A DNA stretch of 64,000 bases from Pseudoalteromonas umbrosa (GTDB lineage: Bacteria > Pseudomonadota > Gammaproteobacteria > Enterobacterales > Alteromonadaceae), in NCBI RefSeq assembly GCF_030125375.1, contig NZ_JASJUU010000007.1:125416-189415 (forward strand), written 5' to 3'. Made by a program: the position numbers and the translations under genes. The first letter of the stretch is position 1. Every line of letters begins with the position of its first letter. A model generated the notes under the pieces. The model ran no database searches. It was not told where the DNA came from and saw nothing but the letters and a program-made list of their open reading frames with translations. Positions 17,545 to 28,100 of the stretch are shown one piece after another.

Positions 17545-18039
17545 ATGCAAATTACAAAAGATACAGCGGTAGAGTTCCATTACACGCTAACTGAAGGTTC
17601 AGAGCAAATTGAAACTAGCACAAATGGTGAACCGCTGAGCTACTTGCATGGTCAAGAAGGCATGCTTCCGGGCTTAGAAGCAGCCTTAGATGGCAAAACT
17701 GCTGGGGACAAGTTTTCAGTTACTTTAGAGCCAAAAGACAGCTATGGTGAATATCAAGAAGGTCTAGTGCAACGTATTCCAATCAAACATTTGCAAGGTT
17801 TAGGAAACAACAAGGTTTGGAAACCAGGTATGAGTGCCATCGTTGACTCTAACCAAGGCCGTCACCAAGTAACCATCGTAAAAGTCGGCCGCTTTAATGC
17901 TGATTGTGATTTAAACCACCCGTTTGCTGGTAAAACACTGACATTTGACGTAGAAGTTATCAACGTGAGAGCGGCTACAGCAGAAGAGCTTTCTCATGGC
18001 CATGTGCATGGCGCTGGTGGCTGCGGTCACGACCACTAA
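17545..18039 (+). CDS. slyD: FKBP-type peptidyl-prolyl isomerase SlyD-like
   Basis: A 164-residue cytoplasmic prolyl isomerase and chaperone. The split FKBP domain is recognisable (VEFHYTLTEGSEQIETS, GMLPGLEAALDGKTAGD), with the inserted IF chaperone domain in the middle (PKDSYGEYQEGLVQRIP) and FDVEVINVRAAT at the end. The C-terminus is short but metal-binding in character: HGHVHGAGGCGHDH. E. coli SlyD has a longer His/Cys tail and helps nickel delivery to hydrogenase. Here the tail is reduced, so the metal role may be weaker. Monocistronic or leading into the dehydrogenase gene 9 bp downstream. Confidence 0.92.
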   Translation: MQITKDTAVEFHYTLTEGSEQIETSTNGEPLSYLHGQEGMLPGLEAALDGKTAGDKFSVTLEPKDSYGEYQEGLVQRIPIKHLQGLGNNKVWKPGMSAIVDSNQGRHQVTIVKVGRFNADCDLNHPFAGKTLTFDVEVINVRAATAEELSHGHVHGAGGCGHDH

Positions 18040-18048
18040 GGAGCAATT

Positions 18049-18777
18049 ATGCAACCTGTTGCCATCATCACTGGTGGCAGCTTTGGCATTGGAAAAGCCA
18101 TTGTTGAAAAGCTGCTAACCCAAAACTATCGCGTTTTTAACCTCGACATTGCACCTAGTAGCCTTGGTGAATATCGCCACTGTGATGTCAGCCAAGTTGA
18201 CCAAGTCAAAGAGGCGATAACAACTATTGCGACAGAAACAGGACGTATAGATGCGTTGGTTTCAAATGCAGGCAAGCACCTTAGTGCGACTATCGAGCAC
18301 ACCGATGAAGCAACTTTGGATGCTTTGTTCGCGCTCAATGTTAAAGGCGCTTATGCTGCGATACAAGCAGTGTTGCCTGTCATGAAAAAGCAAAATGACG
18401 GTAAAATTGTGCTGATATCATCAGATCAGGCACATATAGGGAAACCCAACTCTTTTGCTTACAATCTTACAAAACACGCTCTCGCTTCTATGGCGAAAAC
18501 CACTGCTCTAGACTACGCACAGTACAACATACGCGCCAATGCGGTCTGTCCAGGCACCATAGAAACACCTCTGTTTCACAATGCCATTGATAAGTATTGT
18601 GCAAAAAGTGGGACTAACAAAACTGAGATAGTCGCTGAAGAAGCGTCCCTACAGCCTTTAGGTAGACTGGGACAGCCCAATGAAGTCGCTGCGCTCGTGG
18701 CCTTTTTACTCAGTAACGATGCGGCGTTTATTACAGGCAGCTTGCAAACAATTGACGGTGGTTACACGGCACGCTAA
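18049..18777 (+). CDS. Short-chain dehydrogenase/reductase
   Basis: A 242-residue NAD(P)-dependent oxidoreductase of the classical SDR family. Visible motifs are the cofactor glycine loop ([17 protein letters not shown]), SNAG near residue 88, the catalytic Ser (VLISSDQAH), Tyr and Lys (YNLTKHA), and CPGTIETP. The C-terminal [11 protein letters not shown] is typical. An acidic residue at the end of strand 2 (NLDIAPSS) hints at NAD rather than NADP preference. It overlaps the next gene by one base (TAATG), so it probably works with the amidohydrolase, as in sugar dehydrogenase/lactonase pairs. The substrate is not known. Confidence 0.88.
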   Translation: MQPVAIITGGSFGIGKAIVEKLLTQNYRVFNLDIAPSSLGEYRHCDVSQVDQVKEAITTIATETGRIDALVSNAGKHLSATIEHTDEATLDALFALNVKGAYAAIQAVLPVMKKQNDGKIVLISSDQAHIGKPNSFAYNLTKHALASMAKTTALDYAQYNIRANAVCPGTIETPLFHNAIDKYCAKSGTNKTEIVAEEASLQPLGRLGQPNEVAALVAFLLSNDAAFITGSLQTIDGGYTAR

Positions 18778-19616
18778 TGAAGATTATCGACCCACATTTG
18801 CACTTTTTCGATCTTGAAAAGGGAGATTATCACTGGTTGAAACACAATCCACCAGCTTGGCCTAACTTAGACTTGATCCAACAAAACCATTTGCCAGCGG
18901 CTATACAGGATGTTGCATCATTTAAGGTCGCCGCCTGCGTGCATGTGGAAGCTGGGTTCGATAATAATCATCCAATCAATGAACTACACTGGCTGGCCGA
19001 TATTGTGCCACCGCTTCCCTACAAAGCCGTCGCTTATGCGCAAATTGATAGCTCACCGACACAGTTTCGTGCCGCATTGGCAAAGCTTCAACACCCAAGC
19101 TTAATTGCCATTAGAGACATCACCGAAGGCGATGATGCTCAGCGACTACTGTGCGAAAATACAAAGCAAAACCTCCACTATTTAGCGGATCTAAACATAC
19201 ACTTTGAAGCACAATTTGAAGTACATAACACTGCGATAAGCCACCATGTATATGAAATCTATAAAGAGCGACCAGCAGCTACTTTAGTGATAAACCATGC
19301 AGGTTTTATGACACACGGCAGTGAGTGGCAAGAAAGTATTGAGTTGCTGTCTCAATTAAAAAACTGCTTTATTAAGTTTTCAGGACATGAGTTGTTAGAG
19401 ACGCCGATGAGCACGCAAGATCATCTCAGTGAGCTATTAACTTATTTTGGGCCCGAGCGTGTCATGCTGGCGTCCAATCATCCAGTTTGCTTAATAAAAC
19501 GTGACTATCAAGCCCAGTGGCAACACTATTATGAGCTTGTTCAGCACCTTGATGGCAGTGTGTGGCAGCACCTTAGCTTTGAAAACGCTAAGAAAGTCTA
19601 TCAACTGACGGTTTAA
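18777..19616 (+). CDS. TIM-barrel amidohydrolase, COG3618 lactonase-like
   Basis: A 279-residue member of the amidohydrolase-2 family. It opens with DPHLHFFDLEKGDYHW, like L-fuconolactonase and related sugar-lactone hydrolases, and carries the later barrel motifs LVINHAGF and VMLASNHP (in place of the more usual FGSDWP). The final Asp-region is therefore modified to SNHP, which may alter metal use. The start overlaps the SDR stop. A plausible job is hydrolysis of a lactone made by that dehydrogenase; this is inference from pairing. Its 3' end overlaps the convergent next gene by 4 bp. Confidence 0.8.
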   Translation: MKIIDPHLHFFDLEKGDYHWLKHNPPAWPNLDLIQQNHLPAAIQDVASFKVAACVHVEAGFDNNHPINELHWLADIVPPLPYKAVAYAQIDSSPTQFRAALAKLQHPSLIAIRDITEGDDAQRLLCENTKQNLHYLADLNIHFEAQFEVHNTAISHHVYEIYKERPAATLVINHAGFMTHGSEWQESIELLSQLKNCFIKFSGHELLETPMSTQDHLSELLTYFGPERVMLASNHPVCLIKRDYQAQWQHYYELVQHLDGSVWQHLSFENAKKVYQLTV

Positions 19617-20395
19617 GAACGGATCTGTACCAGATCAAACGCAGCCAAGCTTGGTACAATCACTTGTAAGCGCTTTTCCGTCTCATCCAACGTATTGAGG
19701 CATTCGCAATACTCATTTGCCTTCACTTCAAGTTGCGCTGCTTTTTGTTGTAAAGACTTGTCTATCTCTTTAGAGATTATCTCCATGCGTTGTCCCATGT
19801 CAGAGAAACGACTTTCTATATTGCCCTCTCTCGATTTAAAAGCATCTCCAACTGACACCAAGATCGCGCCGAGAGAGCCATGCACCGCAGAATGAATTTT
19901 GCCACTTATCTCCTTAGTGAAAAAATCATCAATTTTAGAGAGGGACTGGGGGGCAATATAATAAAAATCTTCGCCGCGCTTAAACTTATCCATTAACGCA
20001 CGTTCTACATATTGCAGCTGTGTTTTTAGCACTTCAGGATTGCTATCTGACATGCCTTCTACCACTTGCTCTATTGCGCTTAAGCCTAAATTCACGCCAT
20101 CGGTTGCCAAGTTAACTAACTCAGGTACCGTGTCACGGATCCCTTTAGCATATTCTTGCAAAACTTGAGTTTCTTGCTCGTTGAGCTCAACCCACATACC
20201 ACGTACCAGTAGCTGATTATCATTATTAATTTGTACGCGTGTTTGGCCGTTATCGAGTATTCGTATTACAGAATCAGTAATGATTAATCCATGCCCTAAC
20301 TCAACATCACATTTGTCATCAGCCTCAGCAGCAATAGATGCCCCAAGCAACAATGAGAAAAAAACAGATTTAGCGCTAGCTACAGATAACTTCAT
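19613..20395 (-). CDS. Exported DUF2884 (YggN-like) protein
   Basis: A 260-residue periplasmic protein. The ATG at 20395 gives a clean signal peptide (MKLSVASAKSVFFSLLLGAS, then IAAEA) and has a G-rich ribosome site (GGGGGTAGT) upstream; an upstream in-frame start at 20443 would spoil the signal. The body is alpha-helical with charged segments, and the early strand IIITDSVIRI-type pattern (GLIITDSVIRILDNGQTRV) fits the DUF2884/YggN family. Function is not established in any species I know. The gene is single and convergent with the amidohydrolase. Confidence 0.72.
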   Translation of the reverse strand: MKLSVASAKSVFFSLLLGASIAAEADDKCDVELGHGLIITDSVIRILDNGQTRVQINNDNQLLVRGMWVELNEQETQVLQEYAKGIRDTVPELVNLATDGVNLGLSAIEQVVEGMSDSNPEVLKTQLQYVERALMDKFKRGEDFYYIAPQSLSKIDDFFTKEISGKIHSAVHGSLGAILVSVGDAFKSREGNIESRFSDMGQRMEIISKEIDKSLQQKAAQLEVKANEYCECLNTLDETEKRLQVIVPSLAAFDLVQIRS

Positions 20396-20501
20396 ACTAC
20401 CCCCATACTTAATAGCATGAGGGTAGCAAATTTTATTTTTCAACCAAACTTATTTTTTAAGTTGAAGGTCAGATACAAATGAAGCTTTGCAAATTTAAGT
20501 G

Positions 20502-21035
20502 CTATTCTGCCGCTGGGCAAAATGTATATCGCATTAACCTTAAAAAAGCATCCGATGTCTTACTGCTGGTGCTATCATTTAAGCCATCTGCAAATTGATA
20601 TGTCCAAGCTCGAGATATGTCTTTTACATTTGTAGTGCTTGTCCAATAATTACCACTATGGTTACCAAGAAAAATCGTTTCATTAATCGCTGGATCTTCA
20701 CAACTACGCTCAACTATTGTAGCCAACTCTTTGACATTCGGTACCTGCCAGTCATCGTGCCCACCCAATCGGCTGTTATTCGCAGCAGTTAGTGCCTGCT
20801 GCCAGCTGAGCTGCTGCTCTTTGTTATCGCAACTTTCAGTTTCTGCGTTATACACAAACCCAAATGTGCAACGCTGCCACATAATGTCTGTTTTGGTATC
20901 ACAAACGGTACCATCTGAGTTGATGACAAAACGCTCCTCAGGAGTTGAAAGAGGCACAGAACCCACATCAGCGCATTGCTGAGCAAGTGCAAGAGGGCTA
21001 AAAATAGAGGCTAGCACCATTAGTTTAATTTTCAT
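20502..21035 (-). CDS. Exported DUF1566 protein
   Basis: A 177-residue secreted or periplasmic protein with a signal peptide (MKIKLMVLASIFSPLALAQ). The rest is one DUF1566 domain, a C-type-lectin-like fold: TDIMWQRC early, LGGHDDWQVPNVKEL in the middle, and NYWTSTT and RLMRYTFCPAAE late. Several Cys residues probably form disulfides. ATG at 21035 is chosen because GAGGTGA lies 6-8 nt upstream; the GTG at 21044 is part of that site. The start lies inside the end of the preceding gene, an 11-bp overlap, so translation is coupled and the two products may act together. Role unknown. Confidence 0.78.
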   Translation of the reverse strand: MKIKLMVLASIFSPLALAQQCADVGSVPLSTPEERFVINSDGTVCDTKTDIMWQRCTFGFVYNAETESCDNKEQQLSWQQALTAANNSRLGGHDDWQVPNVKELATIVERSCEDPAINETIFLGNHSGNYWTSTTNVKDISRAWTYQFADGLNDSTSSKTSDAFLRLMRYTFCPAAE

Positions 21036-22731
21036 TGCTATCACCTCGTACTAATCTCACATATGCAGTTTGTTCTTTTGCCCTCGGAATATCATTACCT
21101 GTTTCCATATCAACCACATACGCTCTGGTAAGGTTAGCGCCCACGCCATTGGTCCCGCCGACCGCTGTTTGACTGGTCCAGAAGTACAAATGGCCTCGTA
21201 GTGATGATGCTGGCATATTTGGGAAAAAAGCAGGGTCGAGTACATGAACTCCCACAAGACCAAAGTCAACAATACTCATTAACTCGGTATAGCTTGGTAG
21301 CCTCCAGGTATTACCACCACAGTAGCCTCCCGACTCACTATTTACACGGTTGATAAAAGCTTGCACACCACACCGATATGTATCGCTAATGTGGGGGCAA
21401 GGAGCAGGGTTTATTACAGGGTACTCACTGCCAATTAATTCTGTTCCGTCGGGGTTTAGAGCCCAAGTATAATGATTTTGTGCATTGCGAGTTGATGTAT
21501 TGGGTAACGTACCCGCCGTAGCTTCTTTTACTTCCCAAACTAGACCTGTAATATTGTCACGCACACAACTAAAACTCGACGCATCATTACTAAGCTCTTT
21601 CCCATCCGCATCAAGTTTAGTAAAGTCAAACGCAAGATCACCGGATCCCTCTTTGGAGATAAGTGCGGCAACACTGTCTCTACCCAGCTCTGCATCTTGT
21701 CGTGGAAACTCAGTATTGGCGCAATCGATTTTGGCTGAGTCATTGTAACAAGCACTTGCCCCACTGTCGTTTAAATTGCTCAATGGCTTAGGCAAAATAT
21801 CAATTCGAACCTCATCATCGCCCGTGCGATTAGATGAGTCGGTCACGGTTACTTTAAAAGTTGCAAATGTTTTGTCGTCTTTATCCGGCGCTTGGAACGT
21901 TGTTTTACATGCACTGCTATCAGCTAAAGCGATCGTGTCACCAGTGCTCGATTGTTGCCAAGTACAAGTATATTGGCCATCCACAGTCACACTTTTAGAT
22001 GCATCTAAGGTGACGGTGTCGAATTCTAAAACTTCCTGATCTTCGCCTGCATTTGCCAGTACCACTTTATCATTTTTTGCTAATGCCACGCTAAAATCAG
22101 TCGTTGTGCTTCCGCCTTCATCATCAGTAACCGTTAAACGCCAAACTGCTGTTTGGGTATCGGCCAGTAGCGGGTGTACAAAGCTCAATGTCATGCTGCC
22201 ACTGTCTTCGACGACAATATTACTTGGACCAGATATCAGCTCCCATTTATACCCGACAACTTGGCCATTATCATCCGGATCACTCGACTCCTCAGCAGAC
22301 AAAACAACCGTGTCTAAGTATTTAGAAGGCAATGTTGCAGGGCCGGTTTGCGTTACCTTAGCAACTGGCAGTTGGTTATTAGAGGTAATATTAACATTGA
22401 GTGTGTCAGAAACCAGTTCGCCAGAAGGTGAAAGGTAATCGACTTTCAGCACAGCGATGCTATCGCTTTTCACATCCGGCGCGGTAACTGTTAGCTCTTC
22501 ACCGGTTTGTGGGAAACCATCAATTGATGGCCCGGAGGTCACCTGCCAGTTAAATGTTCCTCCAGTTGGGGAGGCCATCGCTTTGAGTGTAAATTCGTTT
22601 TTTTCTATAACAGTGACATCTTGTCCTGCATTGATACTGGCTCTGACAACTTCTTCATCTGAGCCACCTGAACCACCACACCCACTCAATATCACTGAGA
22701 CGGCCGCAATGGTAAGCGATTTTTTTAGCAT
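21025..22731 (-). CDS. Lipoprotein with PKD/Ig-like repeats and DUF1566 domain
   Basis: A 568-residue surface or periplasmic lipoprotein. The signal ends at the lipobox LSGC (Cys near residue 19), followed by a GGSGGSDEE linker. Three tandem PKD/Ig-like beta domains occupy about residues 28-315 (recurring patterns such as VVLSAEESSDPDD and AGEDQEVLEFDTVTLDAS). The C-terminal part (about 325-568) is a Cys-containing DUF1566 domain with NITGLVWEVKE, GGNTWRLPSYTELMSIVDF and FWTSQT. It overlaps the next DUF1566 gene. Such architecture suggests binding of sugars or proteins at the cell surface, but no partner is known. Confidence 0.8.
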   Translation of the reverse strand: MLKKSLTIAAVSVILSGCGGSGGSDEEVVRASINAGQDVTVIEKNEFTLKAMASPTGGTFNWQVTSGPSIDGFPQTGEELTVTAPDVKSDSIAVLKVDYLSPSGELVSDTLNVNITSNNQLPVAKVTQTGPATLPSKYLDTVVLSAEESSDPDDNGQVVGYKWELISGPSNIVVEDSGSMTLSFVHPLLADTQTAVWRLTVTDDEGGSTTTDFSVALAKNDKVVLANAGEDQEVLEFDTVTLDASKSVTVDGQYTCTWQQSSTGDTIALADSSACKTTFQAPDKDDKTFATFKVTVTDSSNRTGDDEVRIDILPKPLSNLNDSGASACYNDSAKIDCANTEFPRQDAELGRDSVAALISKEGSGDLAFDFTKLDADGKELSNDASSFSCVRDNITGLVWEVKEATAGTLPNTSTRNAQNHYTWALNPDGTELIGSEYPVINPAPCPHISDTYRCGVQAFINRVNSESGGYCGGNTWRLPSYTELMSIVDFGLVGVHVLDPAFFPNMPASSLRGHLYFWTSQTAVGGTNGVGANLTRAYVVDMETGNDIPRAKEQTAYVRLVRGDSNEN

Positions 22732-22763
22732 TACAACTCCTAACTGACTACCTCCGAGTCATG

Positions 22764-23096
22764 TTAGAGGTAGCTATCTTGATGTATACGAACAAATAAC
22801 TTAGTACCGATTTTACTGTAATCCACCTTGTATTCGCGACCATCTAATGACTGAATAAACAGCAGTCGCTTTACTTCACTGAACACATCCGGACTGGATA
22901 TTTGCACCACCTCTAAATAACGCTCTTTAGCTTCCCGGCGATTTCTCGGTAAGTCTTCTTTAAACGGTATCAAACCAGTAGAAGTTACTTTAATCTTCGG
23001 ATGGGCTTCCCCGTTTACGATCACTAAATCGAGCTTTTTATCTTTATGGATGATGGTATTACGACCACTTTTAATAAAGGCTTTATCGAAGCTCAT
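22764..23096 (-). CDS. Hypothetical 110-residue protein
   Basis: I do not recognise this family. It is a small soluble, basic protein (many Lys, Arg) with no signal peptide or membrane segment. It alternates short predicted strands (NTIIHKDKKLDLVIVNGEA, HPKIKVTSTGLIPF) with a charged helix (LPRNRREAKERYLEVV). It lies 17 bp after the DUF2982-like gene and 32 bp before the PKD lipoprotein gene on the same strand, so an operon of four is likely. The role is unknown. Confidence 0.65.
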   Translation of the reverse strand: MSFDKAFIKSGRNTIIHKDKKLDLVIVNGEAHPKIKVTSTGLIPFKEDLPRNRREAKERYLEVVQISSPDVFSEVKRLLFIQSLDGREYKVDYSKIGTKLFVRIHQDSYL

Positions 23097-23113
23097 GTAT
23101 ATATCCTGTTACT

Positions 23114-23821
23114 TCATCTAGCGGTGGCTATTTGCTCATGCAAATCTTTGACCACCTTTTCTGGATTCAATTTCCAGTGGTTTAAAATAGTAGCAAATTG
23201 CCATATATCCCTATCTAAAACATTCGCAGGTAATATCAAGTCATACCCTGTTACCGTCTTCAAATTTTGCATCCGGTTTGCAAACATGGCCATTAGGCCT
23301 GTATATGAGCGCCCCTGCGGCGATTCATAACAGGTTTCTTCAATCAGCCATTCTGATGGACAATTGCCATTTGCGCAATGTATTTTAACAGCTTGTAAAA
23401 AAATATGCCGTTGTTCTATTAATAACTTCCCAGCCAAACGGGGGGTAAGTTCTACTAAAAACTCATCAATATTGTTTAGTTTAATACCTACAGCATTTAA
23501 CTCAAGGTTTTCAACTCCTTGAGTCACAAAAGGGACACCACTTGAATGAAAATTTTGGTGTGTAACATGCAAAACCCCAAATTTATGCACATAGTTCAGT
23601 GCTAACGCACTCAATTCGATACTGTAGTATGGTTGCTGACTCTTTAAAAAACCAAGTAATATCGAGCAGATAGCTGCTGCAGCCAAGGCTAATTCTAAAA
23701 TTGTCGGTGGCGTAGCACGCAATGTCACAAATAAAATAATCACCCCTAAGCAAATTCCACCAGCGAGCATAAACTCTATGCTGTGGCGGTTAGCAGACGC
23801 TCGCAACGACACTTTATGCAT
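23114..23821 (-). CDS. DUF2982-like membrane-anchored protein
   Basis: A 235-residue protein with two adjacent hydrophobic helices near the N-terminus (about 16-34 and 39-60) and a soluble remainder, facing the cytoplasm if both ends are inside. The arrangement and length resemble the DUF2982 family of Vibrio and Alteromonadales; that family call is from memory and not certain. The C-terminal part holds NWHLNP-like helices (FATILNHWKLNPEKVVKDL) and two Cys within IHCANGNCPSEW. First gene of the probable minus-strand operon running to 20502. Function unknown. Confidence 0.65.
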   Translation of the reverse strand: MHKVSLRASANRHSIEFMLAGGICLGVIILFVTLRATPPTILELALAAAAICSILLGFLKSQQPYYSIELSALALNYVHKFGVLHVTHQNFHSSGVPFVTQGVENLELNAVGIKLNNIDEFLVELTPRLAGKLLIEQRHIFLQAVKIHCANGNCPSEWLIEETCYESPQGRSYTGLMAMFANRMQNLKTVTGYDLILPANVLDRDIWQFATILNHWKLNPEKVVKDLHEQIATAR

Positions 23822-24049
23822 AATAAAACCACCAATAAAATATCAGCATGGCAATTAACCATAAGAATAACTTTCTTAGTTGCAAGCACCTTTTGCAGGG
23901 TTTTATTTTACCCATTTCAGTAACCTTTTAGGTACACAGTAATAAGTTCTGTTATTTTTTCGTTTAATACACAAATATACAAGATATCCGTGATTTTCTC
24001 TCATAAGAATTTTTGTACACTAACCATCTACAAATAGTGAGATAAAATT

Positions 24050-25099
24050 ATGCGTGCAAACCAGTCGGGCAAAGCCCTTTTTCCTACTCTTATTTTAATG
24101 CTAATCGCATTGTGCGGCTATCTCTATTTTCCCGCGTCACAAGGAGAGCAATCAAACCGTCCAAACAGAGCTGTGGAAGTATCAGTTCATGAGGTGATCA
24201 CCGAAAACCGTGCCATTACAGCACAAGCCATCGGCTCCGCTCGAGCAAACCAAGCAATAGATATTACGAGTTCGCATAGCGATTACATTAGCGACATATT
24301 ATTTTTTGATGGTCAAACCGTATCACAGGGTCAAAAATTGGCTCAGCTTAACAATAAAGAAGAGTTACTGGCAGTCAAAGAGTTGACGATCAATCTAGCA
24401 GAACAACAGAGACAACTCTCGCGACTTACCGAGCTGGCTAAAACACAATCAGCGGCACGCTCCCAATTAGATGCCCAGCGTTCTTCAGTTGATGCACTAA
24501 AAACGCAACTGCAGACCACCAAACTGAAATTATCTGAAATGAGCATACATGCGCCTTTTGATGGTGTGCTAGGTAAACGCTTAGTGTCGATAGGCAGTTA
24601 TGTAAAAGACAACACCCCTCTTACAACACTTGATGATATTGGTACCATTAAAGTTGATTTCCAATTACCAGAAAAGTACTTAGCAAAAATCGCACTGGGA
24701 ATGAAAGCCAGTGTGACCAGCGATGCCTACAAAACTCAACAATTTATGGGGCAGATATCACATATTGATCCTCGTATTGATGAGTCGACTCGTAGTATCC
24801 AAGTCACTGCCAGCTTTGACAACAGTGAACACTTATTGCGCCCTGGTATGCTCTTAAATGTCGCAGTAAAATTGCAACAGCTCGATGCTTTAATGGTGCC
24901 GGAAAAGAGCCTGATCCCCAGACAAGACAAGCATTTTGTCTATGTCGTCAAAGATAATAAAGTGCAGCAACAACAAATTACCTTACTCAATCGCTTTCCT
25001 GGTTGGGTTGCTGTTACAGGGCTGAATTCTGGCGAACTGGTCGTCACTGAAGGTACGACCAAAATACGCAGTGGCAGCCAAGTATCTGTAAAGGGGTAA
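24050..25099 (+). CDS. RND efflux periplasmic adaptor
   Basis: The 349-residue membrane-fusion subunit of a tripartite efflux pump, anchored by an N-terminal helix (about 9-28). It bridges the RND pump and an outer-membrane channel. It contains the split lipoyl-like domain (SDYISDILFFDGQTVSQGQK and MSIHAPFDGVLGKRLVSIGS), a short coiled-coil hairpin between them, and a beta-barrel with IDESTRSIQVTA. Three bases separate it from the pump gene. Drug or solvent substrates cannot be told from the sequence. No TolC-type gene is linked. Confidence 0.92.
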   Translation: MRANQSGKALFPTLILMLIALCGYLYFPASQGEQSNRPNRAVEVSVHEVITENRAITAQAIGSARANQAIDITSSHSDYISDILFFDGQTVSQGQKLAQLNNKEELLAVKELTINLAEQQRQLSRLTELAKTQSAARSQLDAQRSSVDALKTQLQTTKLKLSEMSIHAPFDGVLGKRLVSIGSYVKDNTPLTTLDDIGTIKVDFQLPEKYLAKIALGMKASVTSDAYKTQQFMGQISHIDPRIDESTRSIQVTASFDNSEHLLRPGMLLNVAVKLQQLDALMVPEKSLIPRQDKHFVYVVKDNKVQQQQITLLNRFPGWVAVTGLNSGELVVTEGTTKIRSGSQVSVKG

Positions 25100-25102
25100 G
25101 CT

Positions 25103-28100
25103 GTGAAGATCACCGATACAGCCGTTAAAAGGCCAATTTTTGCAATTGTAATCAATTTACTATTACTTACCTTCGGGATTGTTGCATTTACTATGTTACC
25201 GCTGCGTGAGTATCCGGATATCGAAACACCGATTGTCAATGTCAGCACAGATTACACTGGCGCATCAGCCGCGGTGGTTGAGGCCAAAATCACTCAAGTA
25301 CTAGAAAATCGCATTTCAGGTATTGAGGGCATTAAAAGTATTAATTCTTCAAGCCGTAATGGCCGCTCAAACATCACCATTGAGTTTAACGTCGACAGAG
25401 ATATTGATGCCGCGGCCAATGACGTCAGAGAACGTGTTTCACGCGCATTAGACCGATTACCCGAGCAAGTTCGACCACCGGAGGTTTCTAAATCGAGTGA
25501 TGATGAAAACGCCATTGCGTGGTTTGTTTTAAACAGTACCTCTATGGATACGTTACAGCTGTCTGATTATGCTCAGCGATACGTTGTTGATCGTTTGGCT
25601 GTTGTTGACGGTGTATCACGGGTACAAATCGGTGGCGAACGTCGATATGCTATGAAGATCTGGCTTGACCGCCAAGCTATGGCAGCCAGAGGCGTAACCA
25701 GTAGTGATATTGAAAATGTATTACGTCGCGAGAATGTTGAATTACCTGCAGGGGAAATCGAATCTTTAGATCGTGATTTCGCCGTCCGTATTGCTCGGAG
25801 TTACACTTCACAACGCGATTTTTCAGAGCTGGTTGTCAAGCGCGGTGATAACGGTTATCTAGTTCGCCTTGGTGAAGTCGCCAAGGTATCGTTAGAAGCA
25901 CAAGATGAAGAAAGCACATTCCGTGGCAATGGTAAGAACATGATAGGCCTTGGTATCGTTAAGCAAGCCAAAGCGAATACGTTAGACGTGGTTGATAATG
26001 TTCGTAAAGAACTTATTTCAATAAAGCGAAACTTACCTGAAGGAACAAAGATAGAAGACAGTTACGACTCATCTATTTTCATTCGTGAATCAATTTCTGA
26101 AGTTTATCGCACACTCGCCATCGCTATGGGTTTAGTGGTTCTCATCATCTTTATCTTTTTAGGTAACATTCGGGCAACGCTTATCCCCGCAGTCACTGTA
26201 CCTGTAGCACTCATAGCAACTTTTATGTTTTTATTGGCCATGGGATATTCCATTAACCTGCTCACGTTGCTTGCATTAGTATTGGCCATCGGCCTTGTCG
26301 TGGATGATGCCATCGTAATGTTAGAAAACATTCACCGACGTATTGAGCAAGGAGAGCCTAGACTGCTTGCTGCGTATCGAGGTGCCAGAGAAGTCGGCTT
26401 TGCTATCATTGCCACGACACTCGTTCTAGTGTCTGTATTTGTGCCATTGATCTTTATGGATGGGCGCATCGGTGCGCTATTTACGGAGTTTGCCCTTGCG
26501 GTTAGTGCAGCCGTTATTTTCTCAAGTATCACCGCACTTACTCTATCACCGGCTCTGTGTTCAAAAGTGCTTAAACAAGAGCAAGAGGGACGTTTCTCGA
26601 AATGGATGAATCATCAATTTGCTCAGTTAGAACAGCACTATCAAAACGTATTAAGACGTAACATACATAGCCGCTATGGTTTGCTCCTCGTGTTAATCCT
26701 ATCGCTGGCTGCCAGCTATGGCTTGTTTAAACAGATCCCATCGGAGCTCACGCCCAAAGAAGATCGTGGCACCTTCTTCCTTATGATGAGCGGCCCTGAA
26801 GGTGCTAGTTATGAGAATAACGCGGCAAACATGGCGCAAATTGAGCAGCATCTCATGCCATATGTTGAGAATAATGAACTCAGCCGTGTACTGATCCGTG
26901 TTCCAGGCTGGGGGAATATGGGGGGTGTTGCGATTGTTGGCATGCCTGACTGGGATGAACGAAAGCGCTCAACTTGGCAAGTCATGTCTGAGATCAGCGG
27001 CAAAATGCAACAGGTTACTGATGTCAGAGCATTTGCCATCATGCGCAGAGGCATTGGTGGCGGAGGTTCATCTCGACCTATTGAATTTGTATTACAGGGT
27101 AATGATTATCAAGAGCTCGCCGCTTGGCGCGATCGTATTTTTGAACGAGCTCGCAGTAACCCTGGGTTACTCAGACTCGATCATGATTATAAGGAAACGT
27201 TCCCTCAGTTTTTAATCAGCATAGACAAACTTAAAGCTGCTGATTTAGGTGTGTCGACCAGCGACATCGGCCGTACGTTAGAGACCATGTTGGGCCAGCG
27301 TCGAGTCACCACCTTTATCGACAGAGGTGAAGAGTATGATGTTATCCTAAAAGGCACCAAAGCAGATTTCGCAGCCCCCACAGATATCAATAATGTGTAT
27401 GTCACCTCTCGTACGGGACAACTTATCCCGTTAGACAGCCTTATTACGATAAAAGAAGAAGCGACAGCCGCCCGATTAAATCGCTACAACCGCATGCGAG
27501 CAATCACTATTTCGGCTAATCTGGCTGAGGGCTACACGCTAGAGCAAGCACTAGATTTCCTGAATACTGTGGCTAGCGAAGAAAATCACACCGATGGTGC
27601 AATAGATTATAAAGGCGAGTCACAGCTCTTTTATGAGGGCGCATCTGCAATGACATATGTCTTTATTCTTGCTTTAACCGTCACCTTCTTAGTACTGGCT
27701 GCGCAATTTGAAAGCTTTGTGCATCCATTTGTGATCATGCTAACGGTACCGCTAGGATTAATCGGTGCGATGCTGGGCCTATACTTCAGTGATAGTTCAA
27801 TCAATATTTACAGCCAAATTGGAATTGTCATGTTAATAGGGCTCAGTGCTAAAAATGGTATTTTGATCGTGGAATTTGCCAACCAATTACGGGACAAAGG
27901 AATAGCATTTGAGCAAGCAATTATCACCGCTGCAACGCAGCGTTTGCGCCCAATCATCATGACTTCACTGACCACAGTAATGAGCGCCATTCCATTAGTA
28001 TTAGCAACGGGGCCAGGTGCAGAAAGCAGAATGGTGATTGGTGTGGTGGTATTTGCAGGTGTCAGTCTAGCTACTATTCTTACCTTGTTTGTTATTCCAA

